Part shown: positions 44,174 to 52,570 of the stretch, in pieces
How positions within the stretch are numbered: the first letter of the stretch is position 1
Layout: each line of letters opens with the position of its first letter
NCBI RefSeq assembly: GCF_022808595.1
Contig: NZ_JAKUCN010000008.1
Coordinates: 62,001-126,000 of the forward strand
Direction: 5' to 3'
Length of the DNA stretch: 64,000 bases
Source: Microvirga solisilvae
Lineage (GTDB): Bacteria; Pseudomonadota; Alphaproteobacteria; Rhizobiales; Beijerinckiaceae
The notes under the pieces: generated by a model
Told to the model about the DNA's origin: nothing
Database searches by the model: none
The model's input: the letters and a program-made list of their open reading frames with translations, nothing else
Made by a program: the position numbers and the translations under genes

Positions 44174-44653
44174 ATGGCGACACTCACGCCCGAACAGGCT
44201 GTCGAGCAGGCCCGCGCAGCCGCGGAAACCGCCCAGCGCGCGGCCGATACCGCGCAGGCCCTGGCTGATCAGGTGGCTGCTGCCGCAGGCGCGGCCGTTT
44301 CCACCGTCACGCATGGTGCGGTGGATCCTACCGTGTTTCAGCTGGCCATCTTCGTGCTGGCGATCTTCGTCGGCTATTACGTGGTTTGGCAGGTGACGCC
44401 TGCGCTGCACACGCCGCTCATGTCGGTGACGAACGCGATCTCCTCGGTGATCGTGGTCGGCGCGCTGCTCGCGGTCGGCGTCAATCTCGCCGACGGCATC
44501 GGTGACGGTCCGGTCTGGGCGCGGGGGCTCGGCTTCATCGGCCTCATCCTCGCCAGCATCAACATCTTCGGCGGCTTCCTGGTGACCCAGCGCATGCTCG
44601 CCATGTACAAGAAAAAAGATGGTGCGCCTGGCTCACGAGCTGGAAAGCACTGA
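44174..44653 (+). CDS. pntAB: NAD(P) transhydrogenase subunit alpha 2 (PntAB)
   Basis: A 159-residue membrane subunit: a 55-residue Ala/Glu-rich helical N-terminus with [15 protein letters not shown] repeats, then about four membrane helices ([58 protein letters not shown]). It forms part of the proton channel with PntB. It starts 19 bases after pntAA with AAAGGGGG as SD. The Ala-rich leader is longer than usual for the family. Confidence 0.93.
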   Translation: MATLTPEQAVEQARAAAETAQRAADTAQALADQVAAAAGAAVSTVTHGAVDPTVFQLAIFVLAIFVGYYVVWQVTPALHTPLMSVTNAISSVIVVGALLAVGVNLADGIGDGPVWARGLGFIGLILASINIFGGFLVTQRMLAMYKKKDGAPGSRAGKH

Positions 44654-44655
44654 CG

Positions 44656-45234
44656 ATGACGCTCCCACGAGGCTTTCCTGCTTTGCTCAAGGGCATGCAA
44701 GCGATGGTGATGCTTGCTGCTCTGGTCATTGCATTTGCCATGACGGGACCTGCAGAAGCTCGTGACCTGACAGCCGCCGAGCGCGCAGCACTTGATCAAA
44801 CCCTGCTGGATTTTCAAAAAGCCATCACCGGACGGCAGATGGAGCAAGTTCTTGCGGTGGTTCCCCCACGGATCATGGAGCATATCGCGAAGCAAAGCTC
44901 TCTCGATACTGCAACGGTCCGCAAGGGCGTGATCGATAAGATGAGCGAGGCATTCGCAAACGTATCGATACGCTCGTTCAAAATGGACATGGCAACAGCC
45001 GACTTTCGTCAGCTGCCGAGCGGCACTCCTTACGTTCTGATTCCGACAGAGCTGACGATGGAGGTCAACGCCAAGGCCGTGGAAGCGAAGTCGCAGACCT
45101 TGGCGATCATCGATGACAGCGCCTGGTACCTGCTGGACCTCAGCGCGAAGCCACAAGTCAGCATCTTTACCCAAGTCTATCCTGAATTCGCCGGCGTTGA
45201 GTTCGGCGGCAAGACAATGAAGGCGGTGCCCTGA
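44656..45234 (+). CDS. secreted protein of unknown function inside the pnt operon
   Basis: A 192-residue protein with a signal peptide (about residues 1-35, hydrophobic core MVMLAALVIAFAMTG, cleavage after AEA). The mature part (DLTAAERAALDQTLLDFQKAI) is mixed alpha/beta and ends in IFTQVYPEFAGVEFGGKTM. No cysteine is present. I do not recognise the family. It starts 2 bases after pntAB and its stop overlaps the pntB ATG (TGATG), so it is translationally coupled in the operon, an arrangement I do not know from standard pnt operons. Confidence 0.85.
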   Translation: MTLPRGFPALLKGMQAMVMLAALVIAFAMTGPAEARDLTAAERAALDQTLLDFQKAITGRQMEQVLAVVPPRIMEHIAKQSSLDTATVRKGVIDKMSEAFANVSIRSFKMDMATADFRQLPSGTPYVLIPTELTMEVNAKAVEAKSQTLAIIDDSAWYLLDLSAKPQVSIFTQVYPEFAGVEFGGKTMKAVP

Positions 45235-46634
45235 TGGTATCTGCAAATACCTCCAATCTTCTCTATCTCGTCTCCGGCGTCCTCTTCATTCTGGCGCTGC
45301 GAGGCCTGTCTCATCCCACCACGTCGCGCCAGGGCAATCTGTTCGGCATGGTGGGCATGGCCATCGCCATCCTCACCACGCTCATGGTGGCTCCCCCGAA
45401 CGGCTTCGGCGGCTGGTTCCTGGCCTTCTGGGGTCTCGTGATCGGCGGCACCATCGGCGCGACGGTGGCTCGCCGCGTGCCCATGACGGCGATGCCGCAG
45501 CTTGTCGCCGCCTTCCACTCGCTCGTCGGTCTCGCCGCCGTGCTGGTTGCGGCAGGCGCGCTCTATGCGCCGCAGGCCTTCGGCATCGGCGTGGCCGGTG
45601 CGATCCATGGCGGTTCGCTCTTCGAGATGGCGCTGGGTGTCGCCATCGGCGCGATCACCTTCACCGGCTCCGTGATCGCGTTCCTGAAGCTCGACGGACG
45701 CATGTCCGGCAAGCCGATCCTGCTGCCCTCGCGCCACCTCATCAATATCGGCCTGGGACTGGCGCTGCTGGTGCTGCTCGTCATGTTCATCCGCACCGAG
45801 AGCCACGCCATATTCTGGCTCATCGTGTTGGTGAGCTTCGTGCTCGGCGTCACGCTCATCATCCCCATCGGCGGCGCGGACATGCCGGTCGTGGTGTCGA
45901 TGCTCAATTCCTATTCGGGCTGGGCAGCCGCAGGCATCGGCTTCACGCTGGGTAACCTCGCGCTCATCATCACCGGTGCGCTGGTGGGCTCGTCCGGTGC
46001 GATCCTGTCCTACATCATGTGCAAGGGCATGAACCGCAGCTTCATCTCAGTCATCCTCGGCGGCTTCGGCGGCGAGACGGCTGCTGCAGCCGGCGGCGCT
46101 GCCGAGACGCGCCCCGTGAAGCATGGCTCCGCGGACGATGCGGCCTTCATCATGAAGAACGCCTCGAAGGTCATCATCGTGCCGGGCTATGGCATGGCGG
46201 TGGCGCAGGCGCAGCACGCGCTTCGCGAGATGGCGGACGAACTGAAGGCTGAAGGCGTGGAAGTGAAATACGCCATTCACCCGGTGGCGGGCCGTATGCC
46301 CGGCCACATGAACGTGCTGCTCGCGGAAGCCAACGTGCCTTACGACGAGGTGTTCGAGCTGGAAGACATCAACGGCGAATTCGCGCAGGCCGACGTGGCC
46401 TTCGTGATCGGCGCGAACGACGTCACGAACCCGGCGGCGAAGACGGATCCCGCATCGCCAATCTTCGGCATGCCGATCCTCGACGTGGAGAAGGCCAAGA
46501 CCGTGCTCTTCATCAAGCGCGGCATGGGCTCAGGCTATGCGGGCGTCGAGAACGAGCTGTTCTTCCGCGACAACACCATGATGCTCTTCGGAGATGCCAA
46601 GAAGGTGGTGGACGAGGTTCTGAAGAACCTTTGA
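45234..46634 (+). CDS. pntB: NAD(P) transhydrogenase subunit beta (PntB)
   Basis: A 466-residue subunit with about nine membrane helices (domain II) followed by the NADP(H)-binding domain III. The latter shows IIVPGYGMAVAQAQHALREM, then HPVAGRMPGHMNVLLAEA and FVIGANDVTNPAAKTDP, all highly conserved. It completes the proton-translocating transhydrogenase. A terminator follows 24 bases later. Confidence 0.97.
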   Translation: MVSANTSNLLYLVSGVLFILALRGLSHPTTSRQGNLFGMVGMAIAILTTLMVAPPNGFGGWFLAFWGLVIGGTIGATVARRVPMTAMPQLVAAFHSLVGLAAVLVAAGALYAPQAFGIGVAGAIHGGSLFEMALGVAIGAITFTGSVIAFLKLDGRMSGKPILLPSRHLINIGLGLALLVLLVMFIRTESHAIFWLIVLVSFVLGVTLIIPIGGADMPVVVSMLNSYSGWAAAGIGFTLGNLALIITGALVGSSGAILSYIMCKGMNRSFISVILGGFGGETAAAAGGAAETRPVKHGSADDAAFIMKNASKVIIVPGYGMAVAQAQHALREMADELKAEGVEVKYAIHPVAGRMPGHMNVLLAEANVPYDEVFELEDINGEFAQADVAFVIGANDVTNPAAKTDPASPIFGMPILDVEKAKTVLFIKRGMGSGYAGVENELFFRDNTMMLFGDAKKVVDEVLKNL

Positions 46635-46657
46635 TCTGACATCGCATCGGATTGCAG

Positions 46658-46690
46658 AATGCCCGGCCTAGTGCCGGGCATTTTCGTTTT
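46658..46690 (+). terminator. intrinsic terminator of the pnt operon
   Basis: AATGCCCGGC-(CTAGT)-GCCGGGCATT, 10-bp stem, followed by TTCGTTTT. Confidence 0.88.
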
Positions 46691-46778
46691 GGCCCTTTCA
46701 AAGGCGATGTTTCGGGAATGACGAAGCCTCCGAAAGCTGGTTTAAGGAAGGCGACTTTCGGTTGTCTTCAGGTTTGCC

Positions 46779-47258
46779 ATGTCCTCGATCTCTCTCCGCA
46801 CCGCTCTCCCGCAAGACCGCGACATTGTCGTCGAGCTGATCCATCAGCTCAATGTGTTCGAGGCCGATCTGGTGGGCGACCGGCGGCGTGACCATGCCGG
46901 GGCGAATGCCTATTACGACGAGCTCATCGCGCGCCTCACCCAGCGCAACGGACGCATCGTGCTGGCCGAGGAGAACGGCGTCGTCGTTGGCGCCATGGGC
47001 CTCTCCTTCGACCGGGATGCTGCCTATGTCTCGGCCGATGTCCGCAACCACGGCACGGTGACGGACCTGATCGTGCATGCGGCATGGCGCGGAAAAGGCA
47101 TCGGCCAGATGCTCCTGAACGAGGCCGAACGGCTGACGAAGGAAGCAGGCCTCAAGCGTCTCATGATCGGCGCTCTCGTCGCCAATGACCGCGCGGTTCG
47201 CACCTATACGCAATTCGGCTTCGAGCCTTACGTGGCGTTCCTGAAGAAGGAGCTATGA
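46779..47258 (+). CDS. GNAT N-acetyltransferase
   Basis: A 159-residue GNAT-fold acetyltransferase. The acetyl-CoA-binding motif A is DLIVHAAWRGKGIGQMLLNEAERLT (R/Q-x-x-G-x-G/A as RGKGIG). The N-terminus ISLRTALPQDRDIVVELI is typical. Substrate unknown. It ends overlapping by 6 bases with the convergent nucleotidyltransferase gene. Confidence 0.9.
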   Translation: MSSISLRTALPQDRDIVVELIHQLNVFEADLVGDRRRDHAGANAYYDELIARLTQRNGRIVLAEENGVVVGAMGLSFDRDAAYVSADVRNHGTVTDLIVHAAWRGKGIGQMLLNEAERLTKEAGLKRLMIGALVANDRAVRTYTQFGFEPYVAFLKKEL

Positions 47259-47846
47259 CGCAGGCTCAAGAGCCGCGTCGATGAATGTGAGCTTTGGCCA
47301 GCGGGCCGCCCAATCCTTGGAGCGGATGCGCTCGCGGTAGATATTCATCTTGTGCGCGAAAGCGGGGGGCGGTCTCACGATGAGATTGACGAGATCCTCG
47401 ATGCCGTGGGGTGCCATCACCTCAACTCGGCCACGCACCATTCTCGCGGCGATGGCTGTTGCCGTCTCCGGCCAGCAAGCGATGGCCTCATATGTGCTCC
47501 GGTACGGTGCATCTCCGTTGCGCTGATACATCCGAGCTTGGTTGCGCACCTGCCAGGGAATATCCGAAGCCAGATCGCGCAGGCGATCCTCGATCGCCAG
47601 GTCCTGCGCCTCGCTCGCATCGGCATGGTCGAGAAAAACCACGTCAACATCGTTGAGACGCGAGACATCCACCTCGCGTCCGTGAAGCGCATCCCACACA
47701 GCGTTGCGAATGAGGCCGGCACCGATCCATGCATCCGGGAGATCGAGGCTCTCCACATGCAAAAGAAGCGCATGCAGGCTCGCATGCGCTTCGAGAAATC
47801 GTGCGATGTCGGAAAGGTCGCGAAAGTGAGGGGCGGCGAATGTCAT
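47253..47846 (-). CDS. nucleotidyltransferase family protein (NTP_transf_6)
   Basis: A 197-residue protein of the COG3575 nucleotidyltransferase-like family. It shows WIGAGLIRNAVWDALHG followed by NDVDVVFLDHAD, the DxD metal site of the polymerase-beta fold, then PWQVRNQARMYQRNG and PYRSTYEAIACWPETATAIA. The family is uncharacterised. No obvious operon partner; the next upstream gene on this strand is the TPR lipoprotein, 20 bases away from its start, so co-transcription is likely. Confidence 0.87.
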   Translation of the reverse strand: MTFAAPHFRDLSDIARFLEAHASLHALLLHVESLDLPDAWIGAGLIRNAVWDALHGREVDVSRLNDVDVVFLDHADASEAQDLAIEDRLRDLASDIPWQVRNQARMYQRNGDAPYRSTYEAIACWPETATAIAARMVRGRVEVMAPHGIEDLVNLIVRPPPAFAHKMNIYRERIRSKDWAARWPKLTFIDAALEPAS

Positions 47847-47866
47847 GCCGCGCCTCTCTCCACCGA

Positions 47867-48727
47867 TCAGCGGAACAGACCCGCCACGCCGCCCTGGAGG
47901 CGGGAGCTGCCCTGACGTGCCACCGAGTTCGATGAGTCGAGGGCGAGAGCGCGGGAATAGCTCTCGACGGCGCCCTGCTTGTCACCCTTGCGTTCCATCG
48001 CCACGCCGCGCCAAGCCCAGGAATCGGCGTCCTTGTTGTTGACGTTGAGGGCCGCGTTGAAGTCCTCGATGGCCTTGTCGAACTGGTTCGTCGCCACGTA
48101 GCTCTGGCCGCGGGCGGCATAGGGGGCCGCCACGAAGGGGTTGCGGTCGATGGTGGCGTCGAAATCCAGGATTGCCTGCGGGTGCATGTTCTGGCGCTGA
48201 TAGAGCAGGCCGCGCGAATGGAGCGCCTCAGCCGATTCGGGCAGAAGGCGGGTGGCCATGTTCAGGTCGTTCAGGGCTTCCTGGAAATTGTTCTGGGCGC
48301 GCAGCAGGTTGGCGCGGCCGATATAGGCCGGTCCGTAATTCGGGTCCGCCTGGATTGAACGGGTGAAATCCGAGAGTGCCTGGTCGTTGCGGCCCGTCTG
48401 GCGAAGGGCCAGCGCGCGGTTCGTATAGGCCGGGGCGTAATTGGGATCGAGCTGGATCGCCTTCGTGAAGTCCGTCATGGCATCCGAATAGCGGCCCACG
48501 CGGGCATAGGCCGCGCCGCGGGTGTTGTAGGCGCTCGGATCGTTCGGATTGCGCGAGATCACGTCGGACAAGGACGAGATATTCACCTGGCTCGTGCCTT
48601 GCGTGTCCTCTTCCACCACGGCGATGCGCTGGGTGGGGGCACCGCCCGTCGTGCTGCAGGCGGCAAGGCTAAGGGTGGTCAGGGCCAGGCTCAGGGGCGC
48701 AAAGCGGCGAATCGATGGGGCGATCAC
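47867..48727 (-). CDS. TPR-repeat lipoprotein
   Basis: A 286-residue lipoprotein. The signal peptide ends in the lipobox LSLAAC (lipidated Cys near residue 24 from GTG 48727). About six TPR units follow, for example AYNTRGAAYARVGRYSDAM, AYTNRALALRQTGRNDQAL and AYIGRANLLRAQNNFQEAL, like NlpI. NlpI-type proteins act as adaptors for murein hydrolases; that role is only possible here. The start GTG 48727 has GGAG 6 bases upstream and is better than the TTG at 48739 that includes this SD. Confidence 0.92.
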   Translation of the reverse strand: MIAPSIRRFAPLSLALTTLSLAACSTTGGAPTQRIAVVEEDTQGTSQVNISSLSDVISRNPNDPSAYNTRGAAYARVGRYSDAMTDFTKAIQLDPNYAPAYTNRALALRQTGRNDQALSDFTRSIQADPNYGPAYIGRANLLRAQNNFQEALNDLNMATRLLPESAEALHSRGLLYQRQNMHPQAILDFDATIDRNPFVAAPYAARGQSYVATNQFDKAIEDFNAALNVNNKDADSWAWRGVAMERKGDKQGAVESYSRALALDSSNSVARQGSSRLQGGVAGLFR

Positions 48728-48971
48728 CTTCGTCTCCAACTTCTGTACTCAACTAGTGAGGGGCGGTTTAAAGGATAAACCTTAACATCCGTGAAACACG
48801 GCAACAGAAAGGCGGGGAAGAGGATTATAGTCCGATCTGCGGCAGGGGGAGGGGGTCAAAACGTCGCCGCAGAGAGGATGGGATGGTCCTGAAATGCAAA
48901 CAGCGCCCCTGCTGGCGCAGAGGGCGCTGATTCACAATCGACGGGCTGGCCGTTAGGCCTGCGTATCGGTC
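48728..48971. other. intergenic region between TPR lipoprotein and rpsU
   Basis: About 240 bases hold only the rpsU terminator (48907-48937) and the promoter region of the lipoprotein gene. I saw no further gene or RNA. Confidence 0.5.
48907..48937 (-). terminator. intrinsic terminator of rpsU
   Basis: CAGCGCCC / GGGCGCTG arms around a 13-base loop, followed on the minus strand by TTTGCATTT. Confidence 0.65.
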
Positions 48972-49205
48972 TTAGCGAGCCGTGGGGCGCGGCTTCGAAG
49001 GCAGAAGGCCTTCGCGCTGCATGCGCTTACGGATCAGCTTGCGGGCGCGGCGGACGGCCTCGGCCTTCTCGCGGGCCTTCTTCTCAGACGGCTTCTCGTA
49101 GTGGCCGCGGAGCTTCATCTCGCGGAAGATGCCCTCACGCTGCATCTTTTTCTTGAGAGCGCGGAGCGCCTGATCGACGTTGTTATCCCGGACAAGAACC
49201 TGCAC
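48972..49205 (-). CDS. rpsU: 30S ribosomal protein bS21
   Basis: A 77-residue basic protein: [20 protein letters not shown] at the start, then [21 protein letters not shown] and a basic tail. It helps 30S recognise mRNA starts. It begins at GTG 49205 with GAGGAA upstream, and its length matches alphaproteobacterial bS21. Confidence 0.97.
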   Translation of the reverse strand: MQVLVRDNNVDQALRALKKKMQREGIFREMKLRGHYEKPSEKKAREKAEAVRRARKLIRKRMQREGLLPSKPRPTAR

Positions 49206-49241
49206 GCGAATTCCTCGTGTTTTGAACCGTTTCGATTGTGT

Positions 49242-49272
49242 AAAAGAAAACGAGGCGCGTCATGCGCACCTC
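49242..49272 (-). terminator. intrinsic terminator downstream of purEK
   Basis: On the minus strand GAGGTGCG-(CATGA)-CGCGCCTC is followed by GTTTTCTTTT. It lies just upstream of rpsU and about 105 bases after purK. Confidence 0.75.
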
Positions 49273-49374
49273 AATCTTGGTGGGCGTCGATACCAGAAGA
49301 AGCCTTACCTGTCCAGGGTTCGTTCCGACAAAAGCGCCACGCCAGGGTGATAACGCCGGCAAAATCGTAAGGTT

Positions 49375-50454
49375 TCAGCCCTTTTCAGGAAAAACGCGGG
49401 TCACGTGGCCCATCTTGCGGCCCGCTCTTGCTTCCGCCTTGCCGTAAAGCTGCAGATAGGCCCCCGGCTCGGCCAGGATCCGCTCCCACTCGTCCACATC
49501 GTGGCCGATGAGGTTCTGCATCTCGACCTGGCCGAGGCGGACGGCAGAGCCCAAGGGCCAGCCGCAGACGGCGCGGATATGCTGCTCGAATTGCGAGGTC
49601 GTGGCCCCGCCCAGGGTCCAGTGGCCGGAATTATGCACCCGGGGGGCGATCTCGTTCACCACCAGACGCTCGGAGCCGTTCTCCGAGACCAGGAACAGCT
49701 CGACGGCGAGCACGCCCACATAATCCAGGGCGTCGGCAATTGTCTTGGCGATCCGCATGGCCTCCGCCTCGGTTGGGGCCGAGACGCCTGCCGGAACCCG
49801 GGTGGTGTCGAGAATGTGGTGCTTGTGCTCGTTGGCGCACAGATCATAGGCCGCGAAGGCGCCGGAGGCCGTGCGGGCGCCCACCACCGAAACCTCGCGT
49901 TCGAAGGGCACGAAGCCTTCGAGGATCGATGGCGCGCGGCCGATCTCTGCCCAGGCGGCGGCCGGGTCGGTGCCGGGCCGGATCATGACCTGGCCCTTGC
50001 CGTCATAGCCGAAGCGGCGGGTCTTGAGCACGGCGGGGCGGCCGAGCCGCTCCACGGCCTCGAGCAGCTCCGCCTCGTTGGCGAAGGCCGCAAAAGGAGC
50101 CACCGGAATGCCGAGGCCGGAGATGAAGGTCTTTTCCAGGAAACGGTCCTGCGAGACGGCAAGCGCCTGGGCATTGGGCGCGAGCAGGGTATGGGCGCTC
50201 AAGGTCGCGGCGGTCTCGCTCGGCACGTTCTCGAATTCATACGTCACTACGTCGACGGACTTGGCGAAGCGCACCAGCGCCGCCTCGTCCTCGTAAGGGG
50301 CGACAGTGATGTCGGCGGCCACGTCGAAGGCGGGGCTGTTCTCTTCAGGGGCGTAAATATGCGCTCTCAATCCGAGCTGGGCGGCGGCGATTGCCATCAT
50401 GCGGCCAAGCTGCCCGCCTCCGAGGATTCCGATGGTGCAGCCGGGACGGATCAT
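49375..50454 (-). CDS. purK: 5-(carboxyamino)imidazole ribonucleotide synthase
   Basis: A 359-residue ATP-grasp enzyme of purine synthesis that carboxylates AIR to N5-CAIR with ATP and bicarbonate. The N-terminus IGILGGGQLGRMMAIAAAQLG is diagnostic; further motifs are KTRRFGYDGKGQ and NEIAPRVHNSGHWT. ATG 50454 follows the purE stop by 7 bases, so the genes form a purEK operon. The in-frame extension to 50583 lies inside purE and is spurious. Confidence 0.96.
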   Translation of the reverse strand: MIRPGCTIGILGGGQLGRMMAIAAAQLGLRAHIYAPEENSPAFDVAADITVAPYEDEAALVRFAKSVDVVTYEFENVPSETAATLSAHTLLAPNAQALAVSQDRFLEKTFISGLGIPVAPFAAFANEAELLEAVERLGRPAVLKTRRFGYDGKGQVMIRPGTDPAAAWAEIGRAPSILEGFVPFEREVSVVGARTASGAFAAYDLCANEHKHHILDTTRVPAGVSAPTEAEAMRIAKTIADALDYVGVLAVELFLVSENGSERLVVNEIAPRVHNSGHWTLGGATTSQFEQHIRAVCGWPLGSAVRLGQVEMQNLIGHDVDEWERILAEPGAYLQLYGKAEARAGRKMGHVTRVFPEKG

Positions 50455-50461
50455 GGATTTT

Positions 50462-50953
50462 TCAACCTTCGTCGGAGGGGCGTTCGGCGACGCTGTCGCT
50501 CTGGCGCTTGCGCCAGGCATCGAGCCGCTCTGCAAGGCCCGAATCGTGGAGGGCGAGCACGGCGGCGGAGAGAAGGGCCGCATTCACGGCGCCGGCCCGG
50601 CCGATGGCGAGGGTGCCGACCGGAATGCCGGCGGGCATCTGCACGATGGAGAGCAGGCTGTCCTGGCCGGACAGGGCCTTCGATTCCACCGGCACACCGA
50701 AGACGGGGAGGGGGGTCATAGAGGCCGCCATGCCGGGCAGGTGGGCAGCACCCCCTGCGCCAGCGATGATCACCTGGAACCCTTCGGCCTTGGCGCCCTT
50801 GGCGAAGGCCACGAGCCGATCCGGGGTGCGGTGGGCGGAAACGATGCGGGCGTCGTAGGCTATGCCGAGCGCGTCCAGGGTTTCGGCGGCATGGCGCATG
50901 GTCGCCCAGTCCGACTGACTGCCCATGATGATGGCAACGGGGGCTTTCGCCAT
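50462..50953 (-). CDS. purE: 5-(carboxyamino)imidazole ribonucleotide mutase
   Basis: A 163-residue class I PurE that converts N5-CAIR to CAIR. Signature motifs are IIMGSQSDW near the start, [10 protein letters not shown] and [17 protein letters not shown] lies 6 bases before the ATG. First gene of the purEK operon. Confidence 0.97.
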   Translation of the reverse strand: MAKAPVAIIMGSQSDWATMRHAAETLDALGIAYDARIVSAHRTPDRLVAFAKGAKAEGFQVIIAGAGGAAHLPGMAASMTPLPVFGVPVESKALSGQDSLLSIVQMPAGIPVGTLAIGRAGAVNAALLSAAVLALHDSGLAERLDAWRKRQSDSVAERPSDEG

Positions 50954-51047
50954 GACATGCTCCGGCTTTCAACGCCTAAGGTAAGAGCCGGACATAACGA
51001 AGCCGCTCCCGGCAGGCAAGCATTCGGGACGAAAAGCTCAAGCCTTT

Positions 51048-51248
51048 TCAGGCAATGATGTCGGGCGTGAGCTGGTCTTCCAGTCGGATGATCTGGTCCT
51101 TGAGAGCGAGCTTGCGCTTCTTGAGGCGCTGAAGCTGGAGTTGGTCCCCGGCAATCATGCTCTCGAGGGCATCGATGGCCATGTCGAGATCGCGGTGCTC
51201 CTGCTTGAGGCGCGCCAAGTCCGTTTCGAGGTCAGCCTGCTCGGTCAT
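51048..51248 (-). CDS. DUF465 (YdcH) family protein
   Basis: A 66-residue coiled-coil protein: DLETDLARLKQEHRDLDMAIDAL then LQRLKKRKLALKDQIIRLED, the DUF465 hallmark. Function unknown. It is divergent from a second DUF465 gene 190 bases away, an arrangement typical of alphaproteobacteria. Confidence 0.9.
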   Translation of the reverse strand: MTEQADLETDLARLKQEHRDLDMAIDALESMIAGDQLQLQRLKKRKLALKDQIIRLEDQLTPDIIA

Positions 51249-51438
51249 TCAAAAATCAACCTAGAGTTCCAAGCCCCACGAGGGCCCGGGAAGAGCGCGG
51301 GATTATGCGCGCAAGGCCTTTGAAGGGCAAGATGAAGGCAGCCTCTTCACCGGTCGATTTTTGTCAATTTCGCCTTCGACTCGCCATAGTATGTCTGGCA
51401 AACTATCGCCTGTCAGTAATCAGACAGGAGGAACTGAC

Positions 51439-51621
51439 ATGCCGCTGCAGAACCATCTGGTAGAGCTTGAGCGTAAGCACAGGGCTCTTGAGCGCGAGAT
51501 CCAAGACGCCCTCAACAGCCCATCGATGGACGACATGAGACTTGCAGAACTGAAGCGGAAAAAACTCCAACTGAAGGACGAGATCAGCCGCCTTCGTAGT
51601 TCAGATACGGCGGTGCATTAA
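51439..51621 (+). CDS. DUF465 (YdcH) family protein
   Basis: A 60-residue coiled-coil protein: LVELERKHRALEREIQDAL then LAELKRKKLQLKDEISRLR. AGGAGG lies 7 bases before ATG 51439, which rules out the in-frame start at 51361. It pairs with the divergent DUF465 gene. Function unknown. Confidence 0.9.
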   Translation: MPLQNHLVELERKHRALEREIQDALNSPSMDDMRLAELKRKKLQLKDEISRLRSSDTAVH

Positions 51622-51649
51622 AGGCCGACTTTCATCATTTCCCAAAAAG

Positions 51650-51684
51650 AGCCGTCGCTTCCTTCGAGAGGCGGCGGCTTTTTC
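51650..51684. terminator. intrinsic terminator between DUF465 and TauE genes
   Basis: AAAGAGCCG...CGGCGGCTTTTTC imperfect stem, T-rich on both strands; serves both convergent genes. Confidence 0.65.
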
Positions 51685-51691
51685 TTTGAGA

Positions 51692-52450
51692 TCAGAAAAG
51701 CGCGCTCGCGCCGTCATAGACGAGCTTGCCGCCCACCAGCACCAAGAGAACATAGACCGCCGTGTAGAAGCTCTGCCCGGACACGCGCCGCACGAGCAGA
51801 ACGCCCGCCCAGGTGGAGGCGATGGCCACGGGAAAGAGCGCCGCTGCGGTCACCAGATTTTCCATCGTGAACTGCCCCAGCGCTGCATAGGGCGGCACCT
51901 TGATCCAGTTGAGGATGCCGAACACCACCGCGCCGGTGCCGACGAAGACGTCACGCGGCAGTTTCTGCGGCATCACGTAGATCTGGAAGGGCGGTCCGCC
52001 CGCATGCGCAATCATGCTGGTGAAACCCGTCACCCAACCCCAGAAGAGGCCGCGCGGCGTATCGGCATAAGCCGCCTCAGGCGGGATGGCGCTGCGCTCC
52101 AGCATCATCCGGCGGATCGCAAACGCGATGGAGATCACGCCTACCGCAAGCTTGATCGCAGCATCCGAGACCTGCGCCGCGAGAAGATATCCCATGAGAA
52201 CACCCAGGGTCGCGCCTGCGATCAGCAGCACTACGTTCCGCTTGTCCCAGGTGTGCCTGTAGGCCCAGACGGACACCACATCCTGCACGATCAGGATCGG
52301 CAGCGTGATGGCGGCGGCCTGCACCGGCGAGACCGCCAGCGCCATCAGCGGCAGGGAGAGAAGCCCCAGCCCCGATAAACCGCCCTTGGCAAGTCCCATG
52401 AGCGTGACGGCCGGAATGGCGGCGGCGTAGAAAAGCGGATTGGTAATCAT
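51692..52450 (-). CDS. sulfite exporter TauE/SafE family permease
   Basis: A 252-residue inner-membrane protein with about eight hydrophobic helices. Typical features are AKGGLSGLGLLSLPLMAL near residue 20, LPILIVQDVVSVWAYRH and a second-repeat GWVTGFTSMIAHAGGPPFQIYVMPQKL. Members export sulfite, sulfoacetate or other organic anions; the substrate is unknown. Confidence 0.9.
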   Translation of the reverse strand: MITNPLFYAAAIPAVTLMGLAKGGLSGLGLLSLPLMALAVSPVQAAAITLPILIVQDVVSVWAYRHTWDKRNVVLLIAGATLGVLMGYLLAAQVSDAAIKLAVGVISIAFAIRRMMLERSAIPPEAAYADTPRGLFWGWVTGFTSMIAHAGGPPFQIYVMPQKLPRDVFVGTGAVVFGILNWIKVPPYAALGQFTMENLVTAAALFPVAIASTWAGVLLVRRVSGQSFYTAVYVLLVLVGGKLVYDGASALF

Positions 52451-52570
52451 CGAAGTCTAAGAACTCGCCGAAAGTCGAGTGGCCGAAAGTCGTTCCTGAC
52501 CACAGTTGCTTTGCCTGCTACCACAACGGCACGCTCAAGTCTCATGCGGTGAAAGCAACGGGGAAGCGCC

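Noticed and set aside
49206..49374. 6S RNA or another structured RNA between purK and rpsU
   Set aside because: I could not fold the segment into the long rod with a central bubble expected for 6S; only the purEK terminator was clear. A covariance-model scan would decide.
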